Positions 9,021-17,430 are shown, counted from the stretch's first letter. The stretch: DNA of 64,000 bases from Pararhodobacter zhoushanensis (GCF_003990445.1 NZ_REEZ01000004.1:124001-188000); one strand, 5' to 3'. Made by a program: numbers and translations. Notes: generated by a model from the sequence alone, not told the origin.

Positions 9021-10172
9021 TTAGGCCAGACCCAGCCGGGAAAGAAGCGCCTCTTTGCCCAAGCTCAGATCGCTGGCCAGCCACTGCGCCTGCGCCTGCC
9101 GGATCGCGGTGCCCAGATCGGGGCCTTGCAGCCCGGGCATCAGGTCGGCGGGTTTGAGCGGAAACTGGGCCTCTGCCCCGCGTCTGACGTCCGCGTGCCA
9201 GCCTTCCGGTGCATGGTTTTCAAAAAGCGCAGCACGGCCCAGAACAGCATCCGCACCCAGCGTTTCGCCCAATGTCCAGCCCAGCGCAGCGGGGCTGTGC
9301 ATAGAGCCAAAAGCGTCTCTAATCTTGCCAAAATCGCGGGCTTCCGCTTTGGACAGCCGCAGCCCGTCAACCTCCCCCGTCAGCATCGCCAGCCGCCTGA
9401 GCCACCCGCCCGGTACGCCATCTTCCAGATGCACGAGGATCGGCAGCGAACTTGCATCCGCGCCGGGCAGCACGGCGTTCAGAACACCGGCTTGCGCCAT
9501 CGCGGCGATGCTGGGTGCGGGATCGGCAGCAGCCAGCAGCTTGCGCAGCTCAGCCGTGACGCGTTCGCGCGAAAGCGTCTCTAACATTGCCGAATTTGCG
9601 GCGCAGGCGGCCAGCGCGTCAGCGTCCAGCCCCTGCTCAGGGTCGCCATACTGCGCGTGAAAGCGGAAGAACCGCAGGACACGCAGGTAATCCTCACGGA
9701 TGCGCGCCTCGGCATCGCCGACAAAGCGCAACCGGCGCGCCAGCAGGTCCGGCAACCCGCCGAGCGGGTCGATCACCGTACCATCGGCCTGCGCATAAAG
9801 CGCGTTCATGGTGAAATCGCGCCGCGCCGCGTCCTGCGCCAGATCGGCGCCAAAGGACACGCGGGCGTGGCGGCCAAAGCTTTCGTCGTCGTGGCGAAAG
9901 CTGGTGACCTCAAACCCCTCACCCTGCGCAACCACGGTTACCGTGCCATGCGCAATCCCGGTCGGAACGGCGCGCAAACCAGCAGATTCGGCAAGGTTAG
10001 ACACTGTTTCCGGCAAAGCATCCGTGGCGATATCCACATCCGTCACCGGCACGCCCAGCAGCGCGTTGCGCACGCAGCCGCCCACGGCCAGCGCCTGATA
10101 ACCCGCGCCCGTCAGCATCCCCAGCACGGCCTGCGTGCCCGGATTGTCCAACCAGACGCCGGAAACCTTCAT
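9021..10172 (-). CDS. CCA tRNA nucleotidyltransferase / poly(A) polymerase family protein
   Basis: A 383-residue class II nucleotidyltransferase that most likely adds or repairs the 3' CCA of tRNA. It shows the head-domain motif GGCVRNALLG, the metal-binding DVDIAT, the RRDFTMNALY motif and the RIREDYLRVLRFFRFHA stretch of the neck. The ATG at 10172 overlaps the NUDIX stop as ATGA; a longer in-frame start would extend 22 residues into that gene. Three copies of an unusual repeated DNA motif sit inside this gene, bringing rare TTA, AGA and TCT codons into otherwise GC-rich sequence. Confidence 0.88.
   Translation of the reverse strand: MKVSGVWLDNPGTQAVLGMLTGAGYQALAVGGCVRNALLGVPVTDVDIATDALPETVSNLAESAGLRAVPTGIAHGTVTVVAQGEGFEVTSFRHDDESFGRHARVSFGADLAQDAARRDFTMNALYAQADGTVIDPLGGLPDLLARRLRFVGDAEARIREDYLRVLRFFRFHAQYGDPEQGLDADALAACAANSAMLETLSRERVTAELRKLLAAADPAPSIAAMAQAGVLNAVLPGADASSLPILVHLEDGVPGGWLRRLAMLTGEVDGLRLSKAEARDFGKIRDAFGSMHSPAALGWTLGETLGADAVLGRAALFENHAPEGWHADVRRGAEAQFPLKPADLMPGLQGPDLGTAIRQAQAQWLASDLSLGKEALLSRLGLA
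9306..9338 (+). repeat. Dispersed ~30-bp intragenic motif, copy 1
   Basis: Contains AAAAGCGTCTCTAA followed by CTTGCCAAAAT. Inside pcnB, coding on the opposite strand as GKIRDAFG. Confidence 0.55.
9567..9600 (+). repeat. Dispersed ~30-bp intragenic motif, copy 2
   Basis: Contains GAAAGCGTCTCTAAC followed by ATTGCCGAATT. Inside pcnB in a different reading frame from copy 1 (coding for SAMLETLS), so protein conservation does not explain it. Confidence 0.6.
9983..10013 (-). repeat. Dispersed ~30-bp intragenic motif, copy 3
   Basis: Read on the minus strand it contains GGAAACAGTGTCTAAC followed by CTTGCCGAATC. Inside pcnB, coding for LPETVSNLAES. Confidence 0.55.
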
Positions 10173-10765
10173 GCCAGCCTCGCCGCCACCGCGCGCAGCA
10201 TCCGCGCTGTCGCGCCCCAGATGTAATACGGCCCCCACGGCACAGTGTAATAGCCGCGCCTCTGGCCCAGCCAGGCGCGGCTCTGGATCGCATAATTGCG
10301 CTCATCCAGCAGATGCGCGAGTGGCACGAAGAACGCCTCTTCGACCTCACCCGCCTCGATCACCGGGGTAAACGGGCCGTTCACCACACCGACGAACGGG
10401 TAGACGGTGAAGCCGGTGACCGTCTCATGCGGTGGCATCGCGCCTAAGATCGTCACCTGCGCCGGGTCCAGCCCGACTTCCTCATGCGCCTCACGCAATG
10501 CGGCGGCCTGCGGGTCAGCGTCACCCGGATCAACCTTGCCGCCGGGAAAGGCGATCTGGCCCGGATGGTGCTTGAGCGTCGAGGCGCGCTTGGTCAGCAA
10601 TACCGCCCAGCCGCCCGGTTGCTCGACCAGAGTCATCAGCACGGCAGCGGGCCGCAGCTTGAGCCCGTTGGGGCGAAACTGCGGGTTCAGGTCAAAGTCG
10701 CTGGATTGCGGGCCATCGCCATGCAGCGCGGCCCGCATCCGGTCGATCATCTCACTTGCTGGCAT
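10169..10765 (-). CDS. NUDIX hydrolase, CoA pyrophosphatase-like
   Basis: A 198-residue protein with the NUDIX box spanning GGKVDPGDADPQ to REAHEEVGLD, with the REAHEEVG metal-binding core, preceded by HHPGQIAFPGG, the arrangement typical of the CoA diphosphatase (NudL/YeaB) subgroup. It probably hydrolyses CoA or a related nucleotide diphosphate. It overlaps hslO by 14 bp upstream and the CCA-adding gene by 4 bp downstream, forming an hslO-nudix-pcnB operon. Confidence 0.85.
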   Translation of the reverse strand: MPASEMIDRMRAALHGDGPQSSDFDLNPQFRPNGLKLRPAAVLMTLVEQPGGWAVLLTKRASTLKHHPGQIAFPGGKVDPGDADPQAAALREAHEEVGLDPAQVTILGAMPPHETVTGFTVYPFVGVVNGPFTPVIEAGEVEEAFFVPLAHLLDERNYAIQSRAWLGQRRGYYTVPWGPYYIWGATARMLRAVAARLA

Positions 10766-11744
10766 CCTGGGCCTCGAAACCGACGGTCTTGGGGTCCAGA
10801 ACGTAATGCGCGCTGCAGAACTGGCAGTCGGCAGTCACGGTCCCCTCATCGGTGGTCATATAGGCGATGTCCTTGGCCGAATAGATCGACAAGGACTGAC
10901 GCACCTTCTCTTCCGAACAGGTGCAGCCAAAGGTGATCGGCTGCGAGTCATAGACACGCGGCTCTTCCTCATGGAACAGGCGCACCAGCAGATCGGTGGG
11001 CTGCACCGAGGGGCCGATCATCTCCAGCTGCTCAACCGTATCCAAGAGAGCATTGGCGCGCGTCCAGTTCTCGGCGTCGTCACCGTCGACCAGATCGCCC
11101 GCCGTCAGCAGACCGCCCTCGCCCGAACCACCCTCGCCCTTGGCAAAAGGGCTGGCCTTGGGCATGTGCTGCAGCATGATGCCGCCAGCGCGCCACGTCT
11201 CGGGCTGGCCCGGCAGGGTCGAGCGGCCAAAGGCGCTGGAAAAGCGCGTCGGCAGCTGCTCGGACTGCGCGAAATACGCCTCGGCGCAGTCAGAGAGCGA
11301 GTTGCCGGCAATCGGCGTGATGCCCTGATAGGGCTGCATATCCTCGCCCTGATGGATGAGAATTGCCATGTAACCCTCACCGATCTGCGGAAAACCGGGC
11401 TGGTCGAGCTCAAGCCGTTCGGCATCATAGCTGGCGTAACCGCGAATCTGCGCGGGCGAGCCATCGGTGCCCGGTGCATAATAATCGGTCGCGATCAGAC
11501 GCGCAGCACCTTTGCCGCGAATCTGGATCGACAGGCGCCAGCGCAGTTTCAGCGTCGGGCCGATCATGGCGGTCAGCAGGATCGCCTCGGCCACCAGATC
11601 TTCGATCGGGGCCGGATAATCATGCTGTGACAGGACTTTATCCAGAACGCCATCGACCCGCGCCACACGGCCACGGATATCGCTGCGGTCCAGCTGAAAG
11701 GGCAGGACGGTGTCGTCCCAGGCGATTTGCGCACCGAGGGTCAT
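10752..11744 (-). CDS. hslO: Hsp33 redox-regulated chaperone
   Basis: A 330-residue cytoplasmic holdase that is activated by oxidation of its zinc-binding cysteines. The C-terminus holds the four-cysteine switch as CTC (in FGCTCSEEK) and CQFC, here CxC...CxxC as in the family. The N-terminal domain includes GDGEDAENW-like and DLVDGDDAEN stretches. It starts an operon with the NUDIX and CCA-adding genes. A promoter-like TTGGCC-N16-TATATG lies about 40 bp upstream. Confidence 0.92.
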   Translation of the reverse strand: MTLGAQIAWDDTVLPFQLDRSDIRGRVARVDGVLDKVLSQHDYPAPIEDLVAEAILLTAMIGPTLKLRWRLSIQIRGKGAARLIATDYYAPGTDGSPAQIRGYASYDAERLELDQPGFPQIGEGYMAILIHQGEDMQPYQGITPIAGNSLSDCAEAYFAQSEQLPTRFSSAFGRSTLPGQPETWRAGGIMLQHMPKASPFAKGEGGSGEGGLLTAGDLVDGDDAENWTRANALLDTVEQLEMIGPSVQPTDLLVRLFHEEEPRVYDSQPITFGCTCSEEKVRQSLSIYSAKDIAYMTTDEGTVTADCQFCSAHYVLDPKTVGFEAQDASK

Positions 11745-11758
11745 GGGTCAACCTTCAC

Positions 11759-11837
11759 GTAAGGGGCTTGGCTTTGAGGCCGTCATATAGGAATCCATTT
11801 CTCAGGGCCAAGGGGCAAAGCTGATTCGCCCCTTACG
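11759..11837. repeat. Widely spaced 10-bp inverted repeat flanking the hslO promoter
   Basis: CGTAAGGGGC (11759-11768) recurs as its exact reverse complement at 11828-11837, with 59 bp between the arms, in the gap between divergent hslO and a NUDIX gene. It could be a two-site operator. Confidence 0.4.
11784..11811 (-). promoter_or_regulatory. Candidate hslO promoter
   Basis: On the minus strand TTGGCC, a 16-bp spacer and TATATG precede hslO. The CTTGG plus CCTATATG pattern would also tolerate a heat-shock sigma factor (RpoH) reading, which would fit the gene, but this is inferred from the sequence pattern alone. Confidence 0.4.
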
Positions 11838-11867
11838 AGCAGGCCTTCGTAAAACAAGGGGACGGGC

Positions 11868-12305
11868 ATGAACCCGCGCTTTGGCACCCCGCCTGAACGG
11901 GGCCGCCGCTATATCCGCAGGCCAGGGGCCTATGCCGTGCTGTGGCGCGACGGGCAGATCCTGGTGACGCATCAAGCCGCGCCGCAGCCGGAATTCCAGC
12001 TGCCTGGCGGCGGGGTCGAGGCGGGCGAGTCGCCGATCCAGGCGCTGCACCGGGAGGTGTTCGAGGAAACCGGCTGGCGCATCGCCGCGCCTCGGCGGTT
12101 GGGGACGTTTCGGCGGTTCACCTTCATGCCGGAATACGACCTGTGGGCCGAAAAGCTCTGCATGATCTACCTCGCCTTCCCTGTCCGCCGCCTGTCCGCC
12201 CCGACCGAACCGGGCCACAGCGCGCATTGGCTGGACCCGCACGAGGCGGTCGAACTGCTGGGCAATCCCGGCGATGCGGCCTTTGTCCGGGGGCTGATCG
12301 GATGA
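11868..12305 (+). CDS. NUDIX hydrolase
   Basis: A 145-residue protein with a NUDIX box beginning GGGVEAGESPIQ and containing HREVFEETGW, in the mutator-type (dinucleoside or nucleoside polyphosphate) fold. The R-R-P-GAYAVL start resembles RNA or Ap(n)A pyrophosphatase-like family members found widely in Rhodobacterales, but the substrate is not determined. The stop overlaps the start of an L,D-transpeptidase gene (ATGA), suggesting translational coupling. Confidence 0.82.
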   Translation: MNPRFGTPPERGRRYIRRPGAYAVLWRDGQILVTHQAAPQPEFQLPGGGVEAGESPIQALHREVFEETGWRIAAPRRLGTFRRFTFMPEYDLWAEKLCMIYLAFPVRRLSAPTEPGHSAHWLDPHEAVELLGNPGDAAFVRGLIG

Positions 12306-12784
12306 TCGCCCGGCGCAGCCTGCTTTTGCTGATGCTCGCCGCCTGCACCGGCGCGCCCCGGCGGCTGGACTATGACGGCCCCGAGGTCACCGAGATCCGC
12401 ATCTCCAAAAGCGACCGCCGGATGGCGTTGTATTCCGGTGCCCAGCGCCTGCGCAGCTATGATATCGCGCTGGGACAGAACCCGCAGGGTCACAAGCTGC
12501 AACGCGGTGATTCGCGCACGCCCGAAGGGGTTTACACCATCGACCGCCGCAACCCGAACAGCGCCTTCCATCTGTCGCTGGGCATCGACTATCCCAACGC
12601 GCAGGACCGCGCGCTGGCGCTGGCCGAGGGGCGTGATCCGGGCGGGGATATCTTTATCCACGGCCACGGCACGCGGCGTCGGCAGGGGGACTGGACGGAT
12701 GGCTGCGTCGCCGTCACCAACCGTCAGATCGAGCAGATCTACGCGATGGTGCGCGACGGGACACGGGTTGTGATCACAGCCTGA
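12302..12784 (+). CDS. L,D-transpeptidase (YkuD fold) lipoprotein
   Basis: A 160-residue exported protein. A hydrophobic signal ends in LAAC, a lipobox, so it is probably a lipoprotein. The YkuD domain has GDSRTPEGVY, IFIHGHG and the catalytic TDGCVAV with the active cysteine. It would make or edit 3-3 peptidoglycan cross-links, or attach proteins to the wall. ATG at 12302 overlaps the NUDIX stop; the longer open frame from 11942 runs antiparallel to real coding of the NUDIX gene and is rejected. Confidence 0.85.
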   Translation: MIARRSLLLLMLAACTGAPRRLDYDGPEVTEIRISKSDRRMALYSGAQRLRSYDIALGQNPQGHKLQRGDSRTPEGVYTIDRRNPNSAFHLSLGIDYPNAQDRALALAEGRDPGGDIFIHGHGTRRRQGDWTDGCVAVTNRQIEQIYAMVRDGTRVVITA

Positions 12785-12788
12785 GGGC

Positions 12789-13382
12789 TTAGCCCCGGTT
12801 CGGCGCCGTCATGGCAACGGGTGCCTGACTTTGCCCCTGTTGCGCCACCAGTCCCGAGCCATCATCAACGCCCGTGGTCAGCACCCACCACAGCTTGCCG
12901 TTGGCGTCCTGATGCCAGGCAAAGCCCAGTTGGCGCGCCCTTGGGTCCAGAATGATCCCGCGTGTATCAGCCTCGGTCAGCCAGGCGGTCAGGGTTTCCA
13001 GCTCGGTCTCATAGGTCTCGGACAGGGTTTCGCCCAGGAAATGCCCGGTGTAGCCCACGCGCCGCACCCGGTCGATCGGCGACGAGCCGTCCGATCCAAA
13101 GTGCCACGGCCGCCCCTGCAGGGCCATGTCGCGCGCCTGCGTCGCGGCAGCCGAGGTCAGCGCCACGTCGAACTCGACCGGCGCCAGGCCCTGCTGCTGA
13201 CGCACCGTGTTGATCGCATCCCGCATCCGCGCCTGAATCTGCGGCACATCGCGTTCGGCGATCCGGTAAACCACGGCGACCGGTCGTCCATCAGGGCCCA
13301 GACGCATCGGCGTGCTTGCCGTCGAGGTGCAGCCAGCGATCAGCGCAAGAGCCACGAGAGCAGGATAAACGAGGCTGGACAT
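12789..13382 (-). CDS. CAP/SCP-domain lipoprotein
   Basis: A 197-residue protein starting MSSLVYPALVALALIAGC, a typical lipoprotein signal with cleavage before the cysteine. The CAP domain (PF00188-type) is recognised from INTVRQQQGL, ALTSAAATQARDMA, HFGSDG and GETLSE-type motifs and the GIILDP-ARQLGFAW region. Role of bacterial CAP proteins is mostly unknown. ATG at 13382 is preceded by AGGA at good distance; a start seven codons earlier lacks this. Confidence 0.82.
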   Translation of the reverse strand: MSSLVYPALVALALIAGCTSTASTPMRLGPDGRPVAVVYRIAERDVPQIQARMRDAINTVRQQQGLAPVEFDVALTSAAATQARDMALQGRPWHFGSDGSSPIDRVRRVGYTGHFLGETLSETYETELETLTAWLTEADTRGIILDPRARQLGFAWHQDANGKLWWVLTTGVDDGSGLVAQQGQSQAPVAMTAPNRG

Positions 13383-13471
13383 AGAGTTCCTGTGAATAGG
13401 CAACGCCCTTGGGCATAGCGAAATCCCTTTAAAAGTTCAAACGCAACTCACTGTGATCCCGCGCGGTCTCG

Positions 13472-13500
13472 TTGCGACTGCGGCCATTTTGTCGTATACC
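13472..13500 (+). promoter_or_regulatory. Candidate sigma-70 promoter for the Tat-exported L,D-transpeptidase
   Basis: TTGCGA, a 17-bp spacer and TATACC stand 34 bp before the ATG at 13534, in the divergent gap with the CAP lipoprotein gene. Confidence 0.45.
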
Positions 13501-13533
13501 TTGCGGAAAAAAATAAACGTGTGAGGCCTATCG

Positions 13534-14157
13534 ATGACCAATGACCCCTTCCGGCGGCTCAGTCGCCGTGGCTTTCTGGCTGGCTCCGCTGCTCTGGGTG
13601 GCACGCTCGCTGCCCCCGCTGTCTGGGCACAAACAGCGCCGCAAACCAACGCGCTGAACAACTCCACCCAGATGGAAGCCGATCTGGAGAGCACGCCCCG
13701 CAACATCTCAAGCTTCCGCACGCTGGAATGGCGCGACTATTTCTCGAACCTGCAACGCGGCGCGATCCTTGCGGATACCGAAAGCCGCTGCGTGCATTTC
13801 TGGTCCGAGGATGGCGGCACCTACCGGCTGTACCCGTCGTCGGTTCCGATGACCGATGAACTAACGCGCCGCGGACGGACCGAGATCGTACGCAAGGTTG
13901 TCGGCCCTGACTGGCGCCCCACACCGTCGATGCTTGAGCGCTATCCTGACTGGCCGCCCTACGTGCCGCCCGGGCCGGACAATCCGCTTGGCACCCATGC
14001 GCTGTACCTCAGCTGGCAGTTCTACCGGATCCACGGAACCCACGACACCCGCAAGATCGGACGCCGGTCGTCGAGCGGTTGCATCGGGCTCTACAATGAA
14101 CATATTGCTGAACTTTATAGCTTTACGCGCGTCGGGACACAGGTGTTGCTAATTTGA
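13534..14157 (+). CDS. L,D-transpeptidase with a Tat signal peptide
   Basis: A 207-residue YkuD-family enzyme exported folded by the Tat system: the N-terminus has the twin-arginine motif SRRGFLAGS followed by a hydrophobic stretch ending AVWAQ. The catalytic region carries IHGTHD and SSSGCIGLYN with the active-site cysteine, near the C-terminus. It would act on peptidoglycan in the periplasm. It is the second transpeptidase of this fold within 2 kb, with a different secretion signal from the first. Confidence 0.88.
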   Translation: MTNDPFRRLSRRGFLAGSAALGGTLAAPAVWAQTAPQTNALNNSTQMEADLESTPRNISSFRTLEWRDYFSNLQRGAILADTESRCVHFWSEDGGTYRLYPSSVPMTDELTRRGRTEIVRKVVGPDWRPTPSMLERYPDWPPYVPPGPDNPLGTHALYLSWQFYRIHGTHDTRKIGRRSSSGCIGLYNEHIAELYSFTRVGTQVLLI

Positions 14158-14305
14158 CGCCATCCCTGCGCCGAGGATGAAAAGCAAAAAGAGCCCCGTT
14201 GCATTTGTGCGCGCAAACTGCTTTCAGATTAGGGACGAGGTATCGTCTTGGGTGCGCGTTCCTGTCCTCAAAAATGCAGGGCCGTGCGAATATCTGGAGA
14301 TTAAC

Positions 14306-14482
14306 ATGAAGAAAATCGCTCTCGCTGGCCTTCTCGCTGTCGTCGGCACCGCTGCTCTGGCAACCGGCTATGTTGAGCCGTATGTCGAGCCGGAAGTTGT
14401 TGTGGCTCACTCGTCGTCGTCCGTCGGCGGCGTTGTGATCCCGCTGCTGCTGCTGGTTCTGGTTGCCGCTCTGGCTTCCTGA
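14306..14482 (+). CDS. Small exported or membrane protein, 58 residues, function unknown
   Basis: Starts MKKIALAGLLAVVGTAALA, a clear signal-peptide-like segment, followed by a short polar stretch rich in valine, tyrosine and glutamate (YVEPYVEPEVVV), a serine run and a second hydrophobic segment VVIPLLLLVLVAALAS. It could be an anchored hairpin or a protein with cleaved signal and C-terminal membrane helix. ATG at 14306 follows GGAGATTAAC. It has its own terminator immediately downstream, so it is probably a separately transcribed gene. Confidence 0.72.
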   Translation: MKKIALAGLLAVVGTAALATGYVEPYVEPEVVVAHSSSSVGGVVIPLLLLVLVAALAS

Positions 14483-14505
14483 TCTGCACACCGCGATCAA
14501 GTCTT

Positions 14506-14532
14506 AAGGGGTCAGGCATCGCTTGACCCCTT
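14506..14532 (+). terminator. Intrinsic terminator after the small membrane protein gene
   Basis: Nine-bp stem AAGGGGTCA / TGACCCCTT with a 9-base loop, followed by TT; a good rho-independent terminator 24 bp beyond the stop codon. Confidence 0.75.
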
Positions 14533-14554
14533 TTGCATTTCTACCGCTTCGATA

Positions 14555-14587
14555 AGGCCCGGCACGGTGTAACACCCCGCCGGGCCT
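14555..14587. terminator. Second hairpin, probably terminating hemH
   Basis: Nine-bp stem AGGCCCGGC / GCCGGGCCT lying 25 bp past the hemH stop on the minus strand; a GTCTTTA tail follows on the plus strand. Confidence 0.55.
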
Positions 14588-14611
14588 GTCTTTATTGGCA
14601 CTGCAGCGCAA

Positions 14612-15670
14612 TCAGCCCAGCCAACCGCCCAGATTGTCCTGCGCAATCGCCGCCAGCGCATCCATATGCGCCGCGTCATCGTTCAGGCAGGGGATATAGG
14701 TGAACGTCTCGCCGCCTGCATGTTCGAACGCCTCGCGGATCTCTTCCTGGATCTCTTCCAGCGTCTCGATGCAATCAGCCGAGAACGCCGGGGCCATCAC
14801 CGCGATCCGCTTGACCCCGGATTGCGCCAGTTTCGCTACATACTCAACGGTATAGGGCTTGAGCCATTCCTCACGCCCGAACACCGACTGGAACGAGGTG
14901 TGGATCGAATCACCCTCCCAGCCCAGCCGTTCGCGCAGCAAACGCGTGGTTTTCAGGCATTGGCAGTGATACGGATCGCCCTCAAGCAAATAGCGCTTGG
15001 GCATGCCGTGATAGGACGCAATCAGCACCTCGGGGCGCTGCGGCAGCGCGGCATAGGCGCGCTCAACCGACTGCGCCAAGGCGTCGATATAGCGCGGATC
15101 GTCGAAATACGCCGCCACCGTGCGCGCCGCCGGTTGCCATTTCTGGCCCATCAGGGCGCGAAAGAACTCATCATTCGCGGTGGCCAGCGTCGCCCCGGCG
15201 TAATGCGGGTACAGCGGGAAAAACAGGATCTTTTCGCAGCCCGCCTTAACCATCTTATCCACCACGGATTCGGTCGACGGGTTGCCATAGCGCATGCAGA
15301 AATCGACCATCACCTGATCGCCATACGCCGCCTGCATCCGCTCGGTCAGCGCCGCCGTCTGGTCCTTGGTGATGGTCAACAAAGGGCTCTCGCCCTTGTC
15401 GTGGTTCCAGATGGATTTGTAATTCTTGCCCGAGCTGAAGGGCCGCCGGGTCAGGATGATCAGCTGCAGGATCGGCTGCCATTTCCACGAGGCCAGATCT
15501 ACAACCCGCTTGTCCGACAGGAACTCGCCCAGATACCGGCGCATCGACCAATAATCATAGTTGTCGGGCGTGCCGAGGTTGGCAATCAGCACCCCGACCT
15601 TGGCCTTGGCGACAGGCGGGTGGTCAGCGGGCGCATGGGCCAGTCGGCCTCGGGCGGCTTGGTCGGTCAT
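14612..15670 (-). CDS. hemH: Ferrochelatase
   Basis: A 352-residue enzyme inserting Fe2+ into protoporphyrin IX, the last step of heme synthesis, at the inner face of the membrane. Recognised by the N-terminal VGVLIANLGTPD, YLGEFLSDKRV, the active-site histidine in LIASYHGMP, the GDPYHCQC region and YVAKLAQSGVKRIAVMAP. ATG at 15670 precedes TDQAARGR; upstream in-frame sequence overlaps the neighbouring gene. It is in line with, but 65 bp from, an upstream methyltransferase gene. Confidence 0.95.
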   Translation of the reverse strand: MTDQAARGRLAHAPADHPPVAKAKVGVLIANLGTPDNYDYWSMRRYLGEFLSDKRVVDLASWKWQPILQLIILTRRPFSSGKNYKSIWNHDKGESPLLTITKDQTAALTERMQAAYGDQVMVDFCMRYGNPSTESVVDKMVKAGCEKILFFPLYPHYAGATLATANDEFFRALMGQKWQPAARTVAAYFDDPRYIDALAQSVERAYAALPQRPEVLIASYHGMPKRYLLEGDPYHCQCLKTTRLLRERLGWEGDSIHTSFQSVFGREEWLKPYTVEYVAKLAQSGVKRIAVMAPAFSADCIETLEEIQEEIREAFEHAGGETFTYIPCLNDDAAHMDALAAIAQDNLGGWLG

Positions 15671-15735
15671 GGGTGGTCCTTTCCGGTGGCGTCCCACAGC
15701 TAGCGGCTGGGCAGCGCCGGTCAATCCTTGGCCCG

Positions 15736-16596
15736 TCAATCCTTGGGCAAACGGGGTGCGGCAAATGGTGCAGGCTCCAGCCCGGTTTCCGCCGTTCCCA
15801 GTGCATCCGCCAGCCGATGCGCCGCCGAACCGGGGCGCAGGGGCTTTTGTTGCGTCTCAGACGGCGCCCAGCCGGTCAGGAACAGCGTTTCCACCGTGAC
15901 AGGCAGTCGTCCCTCGGCATCCGCGAAAACCTCGCTGTAGAGCGCCACGGCCCGCGCCAGCACCGCCCGACGCAGCGGCGCCTTGTGCCGCACGGCCAGC
16001 GCGTTCACCTCGCCCATCGCCCGCAGGTCGCGCACCAGGTGCAGTAGATCGCGGTACAACACCGTCCGGGTGAACCCGTCCGCCACCGGCAGCGCAAATC
16101 CGGCGCGTTGCAAGAGCGCCCCCAGATCGCGGATTTCGCCCATCGGCACCACGCGCGGCGACAAGCCGCCCGTCACATCGGCCTCAGCCTGCGCCAGCAC
16201 CGAGCGCAGCTCGTGCAGGCTTTGCCCGCCAAACATCACGCCCATGAACAACCCATCCGGCTGCAGGGCGCGCTGGCTCTGGATCAGCTGGCCCAGCGGG
16301 TCATCGGCCCAGTGCAGCGCAAGGGCATGGATCACCAGATCATGCGCACCGGGTTTCAGATCCAGCACCTCGGTATCGGGGATGATCACCGCACCGGGCA
16401 ACCGTCCTTCCCACACTTGCGGAAAAGGCGTGATCACAGCCGGTGCCGTAAACGTTCTGTTAACCTCGGCGAGTCTCTCCTGAACCTCGTCAGCCGCGTC
16501 CTCTTGCAGGAACAACGCGGGATCGCGCAAGGCGCGGGCTCGGAACCGGGCCAGCGCGGCGCGGTCGGTCAGGGCGGGGGGAGGTGTCGCATTCAT
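15736..16596 (-). CDS. Class I SAM methyltransferase-fold protein, NDUFAF5/BioC-like
   Basis: A 286-residue protein starting MNATPPPALTDR and containing the FLQEDAADEVQERLAEV segment, DLVIHALALHW and PDGLFMGVMFGG, which match the alphaproteobacterial family related to mitochondrial NDUFAF5 (a complex I assembly protein that hydroxylates an arginine) and, more distantly, BioC. Its SAM motif I is weak. The ATG at 16596 sits beside the divergent comF start. The activity is inferred by family. Confidence 0.75.
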   Translation of the reverse strand: MNATPPPALTDRAALARFRARALRDPALFLQEDAADEVQERLAEVNRTFTAPAVITPFPQVWEGRLPGAVIIPDTEVLDLKPGAHDLVIHALALHWADDPLGQLIQSQRALQPDGLFMGVMFGGQSLHELRSVLAQAEADVTGGLSPRVVPMGEIRDLGALLQRAGFALPVADGFTRTVLYRDLLHLVRDLRAMGEVNALAVRHKAPLRRAVLARAVALYSEVFADAEGRLPVTVETLFLTGWAPSETQQKPLRPGSAAHRLADALGTAETGLEPAPFAAPRLPKD

Positions 16597-16636
16597 GGGC
16601 TTTGTGTTTCGCGTCCCGGCGGGTGAAGTCAAGACC

Positions 16637-17356
16637 ATGCTGCGCGCCGCGCTCGATACGCTCTACCCGCCGCACTGCCTGACCTGCGACACGGCGGTCA
16701 CCGAGCCCGGCACGCTCTGCGGGCACTGCTGGGCCGATACGCCCTTTGTCACTGGGCTGAGCTGCGACAAATGCAGCGCGCCCCTGCCCGGCGATCCCGC
16801 CGACGCGCCCCAGTTGTGCGACGATTGCCGCACCACCGCCCGCCCCTGGAGCCACGCCCGCGCCCCGCTGATCTACGGCGCGACCGCACGCAAACTGGTG
16901 CTGGCGCTCAAGCACGGCGACCGGCACGACATCGCCACCCCCGCCGGACGCTGGATGGCCCGCGTCGCGGCACCGCTGATCCGCCCCGATACGCTGATCG
17001 CCCCGGTCCCGCTGCACCGCTGGCGGCTGTTCCGTCGCCGCTTCAACCAGTCCGCGCTGCTGGCGCAAGCCATGGCCCGCGCGCTTGACCGCCCGCAGTG
17101 CCCTGACCTTCTGCTGCGCACCCGCGCCACCACCTCACAGGGCGGGCGCACCCGATTGGGTCGGTTCGAGAACATGCAGGGCGCGATCACCGCCCATCCC
17201 CGCCGCGCTGCCCGCATCACCGGGCGGCATGTCCTGCTGGTCGATGACGTGATGACCTCAGGTGCCACACTGGCTGCAGCAGCCGAAGCCTGCTTCGCGG
17301 CAGGCGCGGATGATGTCGATGTGATCATTCTGGCCCGCGTGTTGCGTGAGGAATGA
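16637..17356 (+). CDS. ComF-family phosphoribosyltransferase-like protein
   Basis: A 239-residue protein with an N-terminal four-cysteine zinc-ribbon (CLTC, CGHC, CDKC, CDDC) and a C-terminal PRTase-type domain with the PRPP motif VLLVDDVMTSGATLA. ComF/GntX proteins function in DNA uptake in some bacteria, but in others the role is unclear. The ATG at 16637 (MLRAALDTLYPPHCLTC) is preferred because the upstream alternative at 16595 overlaps the divergent methyltransferase start by two bases. Confidence 0.85.
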   Translation: MLRAALDTLYPPHCLTCDTAVTEPGTLCGHCWADTPFVTGLSCDKCSAPLPGDPADAPQLCDDCRTTARPWSHARAPLIYGATARKLVLALKHGDRHDIATPAGRWMARVAAPLIRPDTLIAPVPLHRWRLFRRRFNQSALLAQAMARALDRPQCPDLLLRTRATTSQGGRTRLGRFENMQGAITAHPRRAARITGRHVLLVDDVMTSGATLAAAAEACFAAGADDVDVIILARVLREE

Positions 17357-17430
17357 CGCGACGCAGGCGTTAACGGTTCACAACTGCCCCGTTGCGCACT
17401 ACATCCCTTTGAAACGCGAAAGGATGTTCC

